Below, one piece after another: positions 52,101 through 61,127 of a stretch of DNA of 64,000 nt. Origin of the DNA: Oceanococcus atlanticus. Lineage in GTDB: Bacteria > Pseudomonadota > Gammaproteobacteria > Nevskiales > Oceanococcaceae. How positions within the stretch are numbered: the first letter of the stretch is position 1; every line of letters starts with the position of its first letter. The notes under the pieces were generated by a model. That model was not told the origin of the DNA and searched no databases. It saw only the letters and a list, made by a program, of their open reading frames with translations. The translations under genes were made by a program, and so were the position numbers. The stretch covers positions 1,488,001 through 1,552,000 of the forward strand of contig NZ_AQQV01000001.1 in the NCBI RefSeq assembly GCF_002088235.1, in the 5' to 3' direction.

Positions 52101-53252
52101 TCAGGCCAGGCCGGCGAGGCGGCTGTAGATCCTGACCATGGGTGCGATCAGTGCATCGTTGAAGTCGTAATGCGGGCTGTGACATGGCCACGCAGTTTGC
52201 GTGCCAGTGGCGCTGCCGACGAGGGCGAAGGCGCCGGGAATCTGCTGCAGGTAGTAGCTGAAATCTTCCGAGGCCATGATCGGAATGTCGATCTGCTGGT
52301 GTTCCCAGGCTTGACCGAATTCGCAGGCCAGGGCCTGGCGGTATTGCTCCGCGCAGTCGGCGTGGTTAACCGTCGCGTCGTAACGCCGGATGTGTTCAAC
52401 CTCGGCGCGAACGCCATAGGCGTTGGCGGTGTGTTCGGCGATCTCGCTGATGGCTTGCTCCAGCGGCTCGCGCAGGGCCGAGTCAGACAGCCGGATGCTG
52501 CCGCCCAGCAGCGCCTGATTGGGGATCACGGTATCGCCGCTGGCGGCGTCGATGCTGGTCAGGCTCACCACAGCCGCCTTTTGCGGCGCAATGCGGCGGC
52601 TGACGACCTGCTGCAAGGCCAGCGTGATGGCGGCGGCGGCCAGCACCGGGTCCCGGCACAACTCGGGTTGACTGGCATGTCCGCCCTGGCCGATCACGCG
52701 GATGCGGAACGTGCCATTGGCCGACATCACCGGCCCGTCGGGGCAGACCGCTTGTCCCAGCGGTATCGCCGGCCAGTTGTGCCAGCCGAATATCGCATCG
52801 ACACCATCCAGGGCGCCGTCTTCGATCATCTTTTTGGCGCCATGGCCGCCTTCTTCGGCGGGCTGAAACAGCAGCGTGACCGGACCCGGCAGACTGGCTT
52901 CATGCTGCTTGAGCCAGCGCGCGGCGCCGATCAGCGTGGCGGCGTGGCCGTCATGCCCACAGGCGTGCATGCAGCCACTGTGACGCGAACTCCAGCTGGC
53001 TCCGGAATCTTCCTCGATGGGCAAGGCGTCGATGTCTGCGCGTAAAGCGATGTGACGACCGCTGGCCTGGGCGTTGAGCGTGGCTACGGTGCCGGTGTCG
53101 GCACACACCCGCCAGGCGATGCCCAGCGCATCGAGTTGCTCGCGCAGGCGTTGGGCGGTGGCGTGTTCAGCCCAGGGCAGTTCCGGGTACTGATGAAGCT
53201 CCCGACGCAGGGTGGTGGCGGCTTCAACCAGATTGTCCCACGGCTGCGACAT
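52101..53252 (-). CDS. doeB2: M20-family N-acetyl-diaminobutyrate deacetylase (DoeB2-like)
   Basis: A 383-residue metal-dependent amidohydrolase. Seen are RRELHQYPELPW, ALRADIDALPI, HACGHDGHAA (C98, H100 metal site), FQPAEEGGHGAKKM and ASEDFSYYLQQIPG, all standard for M20 aminoacylase/IAA-hydrolase-type enzymes. As first gene of the operon with doeD-doeA-doeC, it probably removes the acetyl group from N-acetyl-diaminobutyrate. Without context it would be only an amidohydrolase. Confidence 0.78.
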   Translation of the reverse strand: MSQPWDNLVEAATTLRRELHQYPELPWAEHATAQRLREQLDALGIAWRVCADTGTVATLNAQASGRHIALRADIDALPIEEDSGASWSSRHSGCMHACGHDGHAATLIGAARWLKQHEASLPGPVTLLFQPAEEGGHGAKKMIEDGALDGVDAIFGWHNWPAIPLGQAVCPDGPVMSANGTFRIRVIGQGGHASQPELCRDPVLAAAAITLALQQVVSRRIAPQKAAVVSLTSIDAASGDTVIPNQALLGGSIRLSDSALREPLEQAISEIAEHTANAYGVRAEVEHIRRYDATVNHADCAEQYRQALACEFGQAWEHQQIDIPIMASEDFSYYLQQIPGAFALVGSATGTQTAWPCHSPHYDFNDALIAPMVRIYSRLAGLA

Positions 53253-53393
53253 GGGTCTCCCAGTTGGGGGCGAAGCGTGAGGCTTGCTCCGCGCGGAATG
53301 TGGTCGGGGCGTTGACCATGCCCTGATCGCTCCAGACCATGCAACGCCGTCTAACCTAAGTCAACGTTCGCCGCCGGAAATTCCATCGCGCAC

Positions 53394-53419
53394 AAAAAAG
53401 CCCCGCCGAAGCGGGGCTT
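53394..53419 (-). terminator. Rho-independent terminator of the acyl-CoA dehydrogenase gene
   Basis: A 9-bp GC-rich perfect stem (53398-53406 with 53411-53419), tetraloop read as TTCG on the minus strand, and then six Ts on that strand (53399-53394). It lies 22 bp after the stop codon at 53441 and upstream of the ectoine operon, separating the two units. Confidence 0.9.
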
Positions 53420-53440
53420 GGTATCGCGCGGGGCGCGCGC

Positions 53441-55264
53441 TTATTCGAACACGAAGCTGTCGTTGTCCAGCGACATCAGCGTACGCGGGCCGTTGGTCAA
53501 GGCTTCGGCGTGAGCCATCTGGCGCGGCAGGATGCGGTCCAGATAGAACTCGGCGGTGCGAATCTTGGCCTTGTAGAACTCCGGCGTTTCGTTACCGCCA
53601 TGCTCCAGCTTGTCGTAGGCCACGGCGACCATCTGGGCCCAGAAGTAGCCCATGGTCACGTAACCCGAGAACATCATGAAGTCGTAGGCAGCGGCGCCGA
53701 CGGCATCGCGGTCGGTGCGTGCAGCCATCAGGATACGACCGGTGATGTAGTTCCACTTGACCGCCAGCTGCGACAGCTCGGTGACGTAGCGACGCAGCAC
53801 ACGACGCTTGCGCGAGCCGGTGATCGGGTTGTGGTGGCCGCAGAAACGCAGGATTTCGCCGGTGTATTCCGGCACAGCCTTGCCGCGGGACAGAATGATG
53901 ACCTTACGGCCCAGCAGGTCCAGCGCCTGGATGCCGGTGGTGCCTTCGTACAGGGTGGAGATGCGCGCGTCACGCACGATCTGTTCCATGCCCCACTCAC
54001 GGATGTAGCCGTGACCACCAAAGACCTGCATGCCGTGGTTGGCTGATTCCAGGCCAAGCTCGGTCAAGAAACCCTTGAGAATCGGGGTCAAGAAGCCCAG
54101 CTTGTCGTCGAACTGCTTGTAGTCTTCGGGATCACCGGTGGCCATCAGGTCGGCGAACTTGGCAGCGTGATACAGCATCGCGCGACCGCCTTCGGTAATG
54201 GCCTTCTGGGTCAGCAGCATGCGTCGCACGTCGGCATGGTAGATCAGCGCATCAGCGGGCTTCTCGGGCTCTTTCTTGCCCGACAGCGAACGCATGGAAC
54301 GACGTTCCTTGGCGTAGCGCAGGGCGCCCTGGAAGCTCAGCTCGGAATGCGCCACACCCTGGATCGCGGTGCCGATACGGGCGGTGTTCATGAACGTGAA
54401 CATGCATTCCATGCCCTTGTTCTCCGGCCCGAGCATCACAGCTTCGGAGCCGTCGAAGTTCATCACGCAGGTGGCCGAGGCCTTGATGCCCATCTTCTTT
54501 TCGAGCGAGCCGCAGGTCACGTTGTTGGACTCACCCACGCTGCCGTCGGCGTTGATTTTCATCTTCGGCACGATGAACAGCGAAATGCCGCGGGTGCCTT
54601 CCGGCGCGCCGGGCAGACGCGCCAACACCACGTGAATGATGTTGTCGGTCATGTCGTGATCACCGGAGGAGATGAAAATCTTGGTTCCGGTGATTTTGAA
54701 GGTGCCGTCGCCGTTGGGCTCAGCCTTGGTTTTGACCTGGCCGAGGTCGGTGCCGCACTGCGGTTCGGTCAGGCACATGGTGCCCATCCATTCGCCCGAG
54801 ACCAGCGGGTTCAGGTATTTCTGTTTCTGCTCATCGGTGCCGTGGATGAAGATGGTGTTCATCGCACCGATCGACAGACCCGGGTACATCGACCATGACC
54901 AGTTGGCGGTGGCCATGATCTCGTGCTTGATCAGGCCCAGCGACATGGGCAGACCCTGGCCACCGTACTCGGTCGGGTGGCTCAGCGACGGCCAGCCGGA
55001 ATCCCGGTAGGTGTCATAGGCTTCCTTGAAGCCTTTGGGCGTGGTGACCTTGCCGTCTTCGAGCTTGCAGCCCTCTTCGTCACCGGATTGGTTGATCGGT
55101 GCGATTTCGCTTTCGGCAAAGCGCGCGGATTCTTCCAAAATCGCGTCGACCACGTCCGGCGTGGCTTCTTCGCCGTTGGGCAAGGTGGCGTAGTGGCTGT
55201 CGTAGTCAAAGACTTCGTGCAGCAGGAATTTCATGTCGCGCAATGGCGTTTTAAATTCAGGCAT
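53441..55264 (-). CDS. Large acyl-CoA dehydrogenase
   Basis: A 607-residue flavoprotein of the FadE-related/DmdC-like group: extra N-terminal segment, then the ACAD core with MCLTEPQCGTDLGQVKT and KIFISSGDHDM, and FGGHGYIREWGMEQIVRDARIS (about 440-462) with LYEGTTGIQ. It performs alpha,beta-dehydrogenation of an acyl-CoA. A C-terminal domain of about 130 residues follows the core. The start is preceded by AGGAGA. Its promoter region holds a long-spaced inverted repeat, and it ends in a clear terminator, so it is monocistronic. Chain-length specificity is not deducible. Confidence 0.88.
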   Translation of the reverse strand: MPEFKTPLRDMKFLLHEVFDYDSHYATLPNGEEATPDVVDAILEESARFAESEIAPINQSGDEEGCKLEDGKVTTPKGFKEAYDTYRDSGWPSLSHPTEYGGQGLPMSLGLIKHEIMATANWSWSMYPGLSIGAMNTIFIHGTDEQKQKYLNPLVSGEWMGTMCLTEPQCGTDLGQVKTKAEPNGDGTFKITGTKIFISSGDHDMTDNIIHVVLARLPGAPEGTRGISLFIVPKMKINADGSVGESNNVTCGSLEKKMGIKASATCVMNFDGSEAVMLGPENKGMECMFTFMNTARIGTAIQGVAHSELSFQGALRYAKERRSMRSLSGKKEPEKPADALIYHADVRRMLLTQKAITEGGRAMLYHAAKFADLMATGDPEDYKQFDDKLGFLTPILKGFLTELGLESANHGMQVFGGHGYIREWGMEQIVRDARISTLYEGTTGIQALDLLGRKVIILSRGKAVPEYTGEILRFCGHHNPITGSRKRRVLRRYVTELSQLAVKWNYITGRILMAARTDRDAVGAAAYDFMMFSGYVTMGYFWAQMVAVAYDKLEHGGNETPEFYKAKIRTAEFYLDRILPRQMAHAEALTNGPRTLMSLDNDSFVFE

Positions 55265-55411
55265 TCCAATTCTCCTGGTCAGGGCGCTGGGGGTTCGCGC
55301 CTGGAATCTTTTTGAGCGACGCGCTCAGTTCAAACAATAGGGCCGAATACACTAGCACCAATCAATACTCCACCGTATGGTCGTTTGGATGCGCGGCCTC
55401 GGGCTTGCGTG

Positions 55412-55472
55412 TACAAGTGTTTTCTAATGGCTTGTTTTTCCAGCTATTTCGGGTGTTTGCAGAACACTTGTA
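55412..55472. promoter_or_regulatory. Inverted TACAAGTGTT sites upstream of the acyl-CoA dehydrogenase
   Basis: The 306-bp gene-free stretch 55265-55570 holds a perfect 10-bp inverted repeat, TACAAGTGTT (55412-55421) and AACACTTGTA (55463-55472), centres 51 bp apart. It is too widely spaced for a simple terminator and looks like two regulator sites in opposite orientation. No other structure or convincing small gene is seen in this stretch. Confidence 0.45.
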
Positions 55473-55570
55473 TAGGCTGGATAAATCCGACTAGAAGCCT
55501 AGTCAGATGATGCTGCACTGCGCAAAAACGGCTCCGAATGGGGGTTTTGTCGGGCTTTATTCCGGGTTGA

Positions 55571-56047
55571 TCAGCGTGCTGAGGGGGTGCTTAAGAACCA
55601 GGCCAGTATGGCCACCAATACAAGTGCCGCCAGCGCCAGCCACAGCCAGCTTCGGCCCCGGGGCGGAGGCGGGCGGCGGTCTTGCTCATCCATCCAGTCG
55701 ATCAGAATGCGCCGGTTACGCTGATTGGCCTGCCACATCACGTCAAAGGCATCACCAAGCACGGGCACAATGCCGATGACACCTTCGATAATCAGGTTAA
55801 ACAGCATCTTGAGCTGCAGCGGCAGGGGCGCACGCGCGCCGCGTGCCTGCCAGATCATCCACAGACCCAGGGCGACGCCGAACACGTCGCCGATGCCCGG
55901 AATCAGGCCAATCAGGGCATCCACACCGAAGCGGATGCGTGTGCCGGGTATGCGAAAAGCGCTGTCCAGCAGGGTGGCCAATGTGCCGATACGTTGACGC
56001 ACGGCCTCACGGCGAGCTTGGGCTTCAGGCAAAGTTGCAGGGTCCAT
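55571..56047 (-). CDS. DUF4112 membrane protein
   Basis: A 158-residue protein of DUF4112: LATLLDSAFRIPGTRIRFGVDALIGLIPGIGD, then a second IVPVLGDAFDVMWQANQRN, and a C-terminal transmembrane helix (about 133-152). Function unknown. It is divergent from plsB, about 100 bp apart. Confidence 0.88.
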   Translation of the reverse strand: MDPATLPEAQARREAVRQRIGTLATLLDSAFRIPGTRIRFGVDALIGLIPGIGDVFGVALGLWMIWQARGARAPLPLQLKMLFNLIIEGVIGIVPVLGDAFDVMWQANQRNRRILIDWMDEQDRRPPPPRGRSWLWLALAALVLVAILAWFLSTPSAR

Positions 56048-56148
56048 TCCGTTAAACTACACCGATTGCACCCCCTTGGGTGCGCCGGACAAGAGCGGGC
56101 CCCAGGCAGGCCGCCGCCGGACATTTCAGTACGGCTTTGGGAAGACCT

Positions 56149-58632
56149 ATGCTGGGCAAAATCATCTGGTTCCTCACCTGGTGGCTGCGCAAGCCGCTGC
56201 TGGCCATGGTGCGAGCAACCATTTCACCGACCCGATTGCACGAAACCCTGGCTTTGGACCCGGATATACCGGTGTGCTACGTGCTGGCCTATCGCAGCTA
56301 TGTGGACCGCTGGGTGCTGGAGCATTTTGTTGCGCGCGAAGGCCTCGTGCCGGTGCGCAAGAGCCGCAACAAGCTGCCCGACAAGGGCAAGGCGGTGTGT
56401 CTGTATCTGCCGGTCCTGCTCGACAAGAAAGGCCAGTTGCGTGAGCTGCATCGTCAGGCCTGCGAACAGCAGGACTTTGATCTGCAGCTGGTGCCGGTGT
56501 CCTTGTTCTGGGGGCGTGATCCGGGCAAGGAAACCTCGCTGTTTCGCATCTTGTTCTCAGATGCGGAAAATCCGGGCTATCTGCGCAAGTTTCTGATCAT
56601 CCTGGCCAACGGCCGCAACATCGTGATGAATTTCGGCAAGCCGGTGCGCTTTCGCGAATTCATTGGTGAAGCTCAGGATTACGATCGCATCACCCAGAAG
56701 CTGGTTCGCGTTTTCCGTTTTCACTTCCGGCGTCAGCGCAACGCCACGCTGGGGCCGGCGCTGTATACCCGCAACCAGGTGACCCAGGCCGTGCTGGCCA
56801 ATCCGGGCGTGCGCGCCGTGATCAGCGAAGAGGCTGGGCGCACCGGCGAACGCCCGGCGGTGCTGCGCGACAAGGTGCGGCGCTATGTCGACGAAATCGC
56901 GGCGGTGTATTCCACCACCACGCTGAGGGTGTTGTATGTGCTGCTGACCTGGGTCTGGAACCGGGTCTACAACGGGGTCGAGATCCATCGCATCGAGCGC
57001 GCTCGGGATGCTGCGGCCCAGGGCGGTGTCATCTATATGCCGTCGCACCGCAGCCACATGGATTATCTGCTGCTGTCCTACGTGCTGTATGACGAGGGCC
57101 TGGTGCCACCGCATATTGCCGCCGGGATCAATCTCAATTTCTGGCCGGTGGGTTCGATTCTGCGCCGTGGCGGGGCGTTTTTCCTGCGCCGCAGTTTTGG
57201 TGGCAATAAGCTCTACACTGCGGCCTTTCGTGCCTATCTGGATTTCCTCATCTCACGCAGCTTCCCGATGAGTTTCTATCCGGAAGGCGGGCGCAGCCGC
57301 ACTGGTCGATTGCTCAAGCCCAAGACCGGCATGATGGCCATGGTGACGGAGAGCTATCTGCGTGGCAGCGACAAACCGGTGACGGTGATTCCGGTTTATA
57401 TCGGCTACGACAAGGTCGCCGAGGTCAACAGTTACTTCAAGGAGTTGCGCGGCAGCAAGGTCAAGAAGGAATCGGTGTGGGAGTTCCTCAAAGTCCGCAA
57501 GGTGCTCAGCCGCAACTACGGCAAAGCCTATCTGTCCTTCGGTCAGCCGCTGGAGCTGGGCAACTACATCCGCGAGCATCAACCCCAGTGGCTGGATGAT
57601 GCGCCGTACAAGGCAGGTCAGCAGCCGGAGGGCCTGGCGCCGTTTGTCGAGCAGATGAGCCTGCGCGTGATGACACGTATTAACGGCGCCGTGGTGCTGA
57701 GTTCGTCGGGCCTGAGCGCCATGACCTTGCTGGCCACGCCGCAACGGGCTATCGCCGCAGACGAAATGGTCGAACAGATCGACAGCTGGCTGGCCCTGCA
57801 GCGTGCCGCGCCGTACGGCCCCAATATCGTGCTGCCGACACTTTCGGCGGAGGAGCTGGTTGCCGAGGCTGAACCGGTGGTGCCACTGAATCGGGTGGCG
57901 CATCCGTGGGGCGATTTGCTGGTCGCGGAAGCGCGCGATGCAGTGCTCATGACCTACACCCGTAACAGCGTGCAGCATGCTTTCGCCCTGCCCTCCCTGC
58001 TGGCCAGCTTCTTCCGCTTCCGGCCCGGGGTCGAGCGCGATGATCTGATTGCCGCGGCCACCGATTTGTATCCGTTTCTACGTACCGAGCTGCACCTGCG
58101 CTGGCCGCTGGAGAATGTGGAAACCCAGATTGCGGCGTTGATCGATGCCATGCTCAAACTGGGCTTGCTGAATGAAGATGAGCGCTACGGCCTGGTTGCG
58201 CCGCCAGTCAGCACGCGAGAGTTTGCCACCCTGGCCCGGCTTGGCAACATCCTGCGCGAGACCCTGGAGCGTTACGCCCTCAACGCCTTGCTGCTGCAGG
58301 CGCGCATGAGCGAAGGGCATATCCACAGGCTGGCTTTTGAAAAAGAATCGCAGCTGATGGCTGAGCGTCTGGCTATTGTCAGCGGGCGCGATGCACCGGA
58401 GTTTTTCGACAAAGCGCTGTTCCGTGGTTTCGTCGATACGCTCAAGCAGAAAGGCTGGCTCATACCGGTGGCCGCAGACGATCTGGAGAAGGGTGATGAG
58501 CGCCTGGCTATCGACATGCGTGTGGGCCAGCTGGCAGATCGTTCGCTGGGCATGCTCGGAACGGACATCGGACAGGCCATTCTGCAGTTGGTTCATCGCC
58601 CGCGCAGCGTGGGCTCACGCACCGAAAACTGA
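56149..58632 (+). CDS. plsB: Glycerol-3-phosphate 1-O-acyltransferase
   Basis: An 827-residue inner-membrane acyltransferase, first step of phospholipid synthesis. Catalytic block I is SHRSHMD, with His300 and Asp305 (HX4D). Block II is GAFFLRRSFGGN, and block III FYPEGGRSRTGRLLKPKTGM. Length and the long N-terminal domain match E. coli PlsB. ATG 56149 gives the family start; an upstream ATG (56080) would overlap the region shared with DUF4112. Confidence 0.95.
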   Translation: MLGKIIWFLTWWLRKPLLAMVRATISPTRLHETLALDPDIPVCYVLAYRSYVDRWVLEHFVAREGLVPVRKSRNKLPDKGKAVCLYLPVLLDKKGQLRELHRQACEQQDFDLQLVPVSLFWGRDPGKETSLFRILFSDAENPGYLRKFLIILANGRNIVMNFGKPVRFREFIGEAQDYDRITQKLVRVFRFHFRRQRNATLGPALYTRNQVTQAVLANPGVRAVISEEAGRTGERPAVLRDKVRRYVDEIAAVYSTTTLRVLYVLLTWVWNRVYNGVEIHRIERARDAAAQGGVIYMPSHRSHMDYLLLSYVLYDEGLVPPHIAAGINLNFWPVGSILRRGGAFFLRRSFGGNKLYTAAFRAYLDFLISRSFPMSFYPEGGRSRTGRLLKPKTGMMAMVTESYLRGSDKPVTVIPVYIGYDKVAEVNSYFKELRGSKVKKESVWEFLKVRKVLSRNYGKAYLSFGQPLELGNYIREHQPQWLDDAPYKAGQQPEGLAPFVEQMSLRVMTRINGAVVLSSSGLSAMTLLATPQRAIAADEMVEQIDSWLALQRAAPYGPNIVLPTLSAEELVAEAEPVVPLNRVAHPWGDLLVAEARDAVLMTYTRNSVQHAFALPSLLASFFRFRPGVERDDLIAAATDLYPFLRTELHLRWPLENVETQIAALIDAMLKLGLLNEDERYGLVAPPVSTREFATLARLGNILRETLERYALNALLLQARMSEGHIHRLAFEKESQLMAERLAIVSGRDAPEFFDKALFRGFVDTLKQKGWLIPVAADDLEKGDERLAIDMRVGQLADRSLGMLGTDIGQAILQLVHRPRSVGSRTEN

Positions 58633-58711
58633 GTCCTGCGCAACCTTGCGTTTGCGCCTGACGAGGGATAAGGTGCTGCGCCTTGTCATTTCACAAAAGC
58701 GAGACAACCCA

Positions 58712-59449
58712 ATGACTTTCAAGCCTCTGGCAGGAACCCTGGCGCTGGGTGGCGCGCTGCTGATCAGCGCGTGCCAGCAGAATGGCGCTGCACCGGCCGG
58801 ATCGGCGGGTGATGCCGCCCTCGACACCGATGCGCAGAAATTCAGCTACTCGGCCGGTTACGAGATCGGCTCGCGTCTGGGCCAGATGGGCGAAGTGGAC
58901 GTGGACCTGGGCGCGCTGACCGCCGGTTTGTCTGATGCGTACAACGAAAAGGACGCCCGCCTGAGTGATCAGGAAATGGCCGAGGTCAAGCAGAAGATCT
59001 ACAAGCAGGCCGCCGAAAAGCGTAATGCGGAGCGCGCCGAGCAGGCCGACGCCAATCTGAGTGAAGGTCAGGCCTTCCTCGAAGAAAATGCGGCCAAAGA
59101 CGGTGTGAAGACCACCGAATCCGGCCTGCAGTACCTGATTGTTGAAGAAGGTGAAGGTGATGCCCCGGCCGCAACCGACACCGTGGTGGTGCATTACACC
59201 GGCACGCTGCTCGACGGCACCGAGTTTGACAGCTCGCACAAGCGCGGTCAGCCGGCCACTTTCAAACTCAATGGCGTGATCAAGGGCTGGACCGAAGGCC
59301 TGCAAATGATCAAGCCGGGTGGTAAAGCCAAACTGTTCATCCCGCCGGAGCTGGCCTACGGTGAGCGCGGCGCGGGCGCGATGATCGGCCCCAACCAGAC
59401 CCTGATCTTCGATGTTGAACTGATCGAAGTGAAGCAAGCCGAGGAGTGA
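58712..59449 (+). CDS. fkpA: FKBP-type peptidyl-prolyl isomerase lipoprotein (FkpA/Mip-like)
   Basis: A 245-residue envelope folding factor. The lipobox ISAC gives a lipidated Cys21. A helical dimerisation domain (about 45-135) precedes the FKBP domain (about 140-240: VVVHYTGTLLDGTEFDSSHKRG, IPPELAYGERGAG). It begins 79 bp after plsB and ends at a strong terminator. Symbol by domain order; other FKBP lipoproteins exist. Confidence 0.88.
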   Translation: MTFKPLAGTLALGGALLISACQQNGAAPAGSAGDAALDTDAQKFSYSAGYEIGSRLGQMGEVDVDLGALTAGLSDAYNEKDARLSDQEMAEVKQKIYKQAAEKRNAERAEQADANLSEGQAFLEENAAKDGVKTTESGLQYLIVEEGEGDAPAATDTVVVHYTGTLLDGTEFDSSHKRGQPATFKLNGVIKGWTEGLQMIKPGGKAKLFIPPELAYGERGAGAMIGPNQTLIFDVELIEVKQAEE

Positions 59450-59474
59450 TCCTCGGGGGGTAACCCAAGAAAGA

Positions 59475-59501
59475 AAAAAGCCGGTTTCGACCGGCTTTTT
59501 T
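59475..59501. terminator. Bidirectional rho-independent terminator
   Basis: An 11-bp perfect stem, AAAAAGCCGGT (59475-59485) with ACCGGCTTTTT (59490-59500), TTCG loop, flanked by A and T tracts on both sides. It lies between the convergent FKBP gene (ends 59449) and the AcuI-like gene (ends 59523) and can end both transcripts. Confidence 0.95.
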
Positions 59502-59522
59502 ATTGTCTGCAGATTTTTCCGA

Positions 59523-60503
59523 TCAGCCCATTTTAACCAGATAGCGTCCGTGAACCTGGCCGTCCATCAGCTTGCGACACGCAGCCGGGACGTCTTGCAG
59601 GCTAATGGTTTGGTGCACGAAACGCTCCGGGTCAGCCAGCCGCCAATCGCCGAAAATGCGGGCCCAAGTGCCTTGACGCAAGGCTGTGGGGATATCGACC
59701 GAGTGTATGCCCAGCAGGTTGATGCCGCGCAGCAGGAACGGCGCAACCGTGGTGTTGAGCTTCATCGATTGGGCCAGACCGATGCTGGCGATGTTGCCGT
59801 GCGGCCGGGTGGTCGCGATCAGCCAGGCCAACATGTCGCCGCCCAGATTGTCGATGGCTCCACCCCAGCGAGGTTTCATCAGTGCGCCCTCCGGCTTGCC
59901 GCAGTCTGTGGCGTCCACAACTTCGGCGGCGCCCAGGCCGGTCAGATACTCGGCCTGATCCAGTTTGCGGGTAATGGCCGCCGGTGCGAAGCCGGCGTTG
60001 GACAGCAGTGCGATGGCAATCGAGCCGACTCCGCCGGTGGCGCCGGTGACCGCAATCGGTCCCAGATCCGGGCTCTGCTCATTGCGCAGCAGCTTGACCA
60101 TCGCCAGTGCTGCGGTGAAACCGGCGGTGCCATAGATCATGGCTTCGCGGGTCGAAAAGTCATCGGGCAGGGCGACCAGTGATTCGCCGTCAACCTGGGC
60201 CATCTCGGCCAAGCCGCCGTCGTACAGCTCGCCCAGGTTGGCGCCACAGGCCAGCACCTTGTCGCCCGGCGCGTAGCGCTCATCGCGCGATTCGGTGACC
60301 ACGCCAGCCAGATCAATACCTGCCGTGCAAGGCAGCGTGCGCATGATCGGACTGCTGGCGGTGACGCCCAGAGCATCTTTGAAGTTGAGACAGGAATACT
60401 CGACCTCAATGCTGACCTGACCGGCTTCCAGCGGCTTGAGGTCAACTGTTTCAAAGCTGGCTTCAGCGCCTTTTTCCATTACGCGCAGTGCGGTGTAACT
60501 CAC
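59523..60503 (-). CDS. acuI: YhdH/AcuI-family NADPH-dependent acrylyl-CoA reductase-like protein
   Basis: A 326-residue zinc-free medium-chain reductase. Typical blocks are EVEYSCLNFKDAL, CTAGIDLAGVV, the cofactor loop VTGATGGVGSIAIALL, and NLGGDMLAWL. E. coli YhdH and Rhodobacter AcuI reduce acryloyl-CoA to propionyl-CoA. It is monocistronic and ends at the shared terminator. Alternative: general quinone oxidoreductase. Confidence 0.88.
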   Translation of the reverse strand: MSYTALRVMEKGAEASFETVDLKPLEAGQVSIEVEYSCLNFKDALGVTASSPIMRTLPCTAGIDLAGVVTESRDERYAPGDKVLACGANLGELYDGGLAEMAQVDGESLVALPDDFSTREAMIYGTAGFTAALAMVKLLRNEQSPDLGPIAVTGATGGVGSIAIALLSNAGFAPAAITRKLDQAEYLTGLGAAEVVDATDCGKPEGALMKPRWGGAIDNLGGDMLAWLIATTRPHGNIASIGLAQSMKLNTTVAPFLLRGINLLGIHSVDIPTALRQGTWARIFGDWRLADPERFVHQTISLQDVPAACRKLMDGQVHGRYLVKMG

Positions 60504-60744
60504 GTTCCGACTCCTTATGCCATTCGCAGTGGGGGCGCTGACTGTACTCTGCGCGCGTAGGCCCGGCTAGCAGCTTGGAGGTGAAAAAGTTGCAATTTGC
60601 GAAAACTTGCTCAAGCTAGTTTGCGAGCAAGACCGCGTGCTGCCGGGGTGTGCGGTTTGCCCAATGCGACAGGGATGCGCGGCGTGTCGCGCCATCAGCG
60701 CCACCGCAATGCAATGCGTTTCATTCAGGCATGGCCAACTCACA
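60504..60744. other. Gene-poor spacer between acuI and the STAS gene
   Basis: A 241-bp stretch. A CTTGCTC/GAGCAAG inverted repeat (60605-60611 and 60624-60630) could be an operator or hairpin. An open frame from a TTG at 60607 runs into the STAS gene and encodes a cysteine-rich stretch, but it lacks a Shine-Dalgarno and is probably not translated. Confidence 0.4.
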
Positions 60745-61077
60745 ATGAAAATCGAACAAGAAACCTTGCAAGGGAGCACGATCATTGCGCCACACGGCGA
60801 GCTGGATGCTGCCAATGTGCCAGCGTTGCGACGCGTTTTTGAGCAGGTGTTGAGGGAGAGGCCAAGCCGGGTTGTGATGGACCTGGGTGGTGTGAGTTAT
60901 CTGGATTCAACCGGCGTTGGCCTGTTGGCATTCTGTTACCGCAAGCTCAAGCAGCAGGGGGCGACCTTGCTGCTCGCCGCCGCGCATGATCAGCCGCTGG
61001 AAACCCTCACGCTGCTGCATTTCAATAAGGTTGTGACTCTGTGCGCCAGCCGTGACGACGCCTTGCGCGCGGCCTGA
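60745..61077 (+). CDS. STAS-domain anti-anti-sigma factor-like protein
   Basis: A 110-residue single STAS domain. The motif DLGGVSYLDSTGVGLLAF carries the usual phosphorylatable serine (S55). Such proteins work by partner switching with a kinase/anti-sigma protein; none is visible here. It lies 50 bp before bcsD on the same strand and may be co-transcribed with the cellulose genes, hinting at control of cellulose synthesis, which is inference. No clear ribosome site; start chosen by domain length. Confidence 0.85.
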   Translation: MKIEQETLQGSTIIAPHGELDAANVPALRRVFEQVLRERPSRVVMDLGGVSYLDSTGVGLLAFCYRKLKQQGATLLLAAAHDQPLETLTLLHFNKVVTLCASRDDALRAA

Positions 61078-61127
61078 GAGGTCTTCCGCAGCGCGCTACA
61101 CTGACGTCATCCTTTTTCTGCGGCAGG

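Noticed and set aside
55312-55494. A 60-codon + strand ORF in the spacer upstream of DUF4112
   Set aside because: No ribosome site, no recognisable pattern, and it runs through the inverted regulatory-like repeats.
53441-60503. A DMSP or acrylate degradation pathway (DmdC-like dehydrogenase plus AcuI)
   Set aside because: The two genes are 4 kb apart in separate units, and no DMSP lyase, DmdA, DmdB or DmdD is present. Both families have broad other roles.
60607-60744. N-terminal cysteine-rich extension of the STAS protein from a TTG at 60607
   Set aside because: No ribosome site at a suitable distance, and the STAS domain is complete from 60745.
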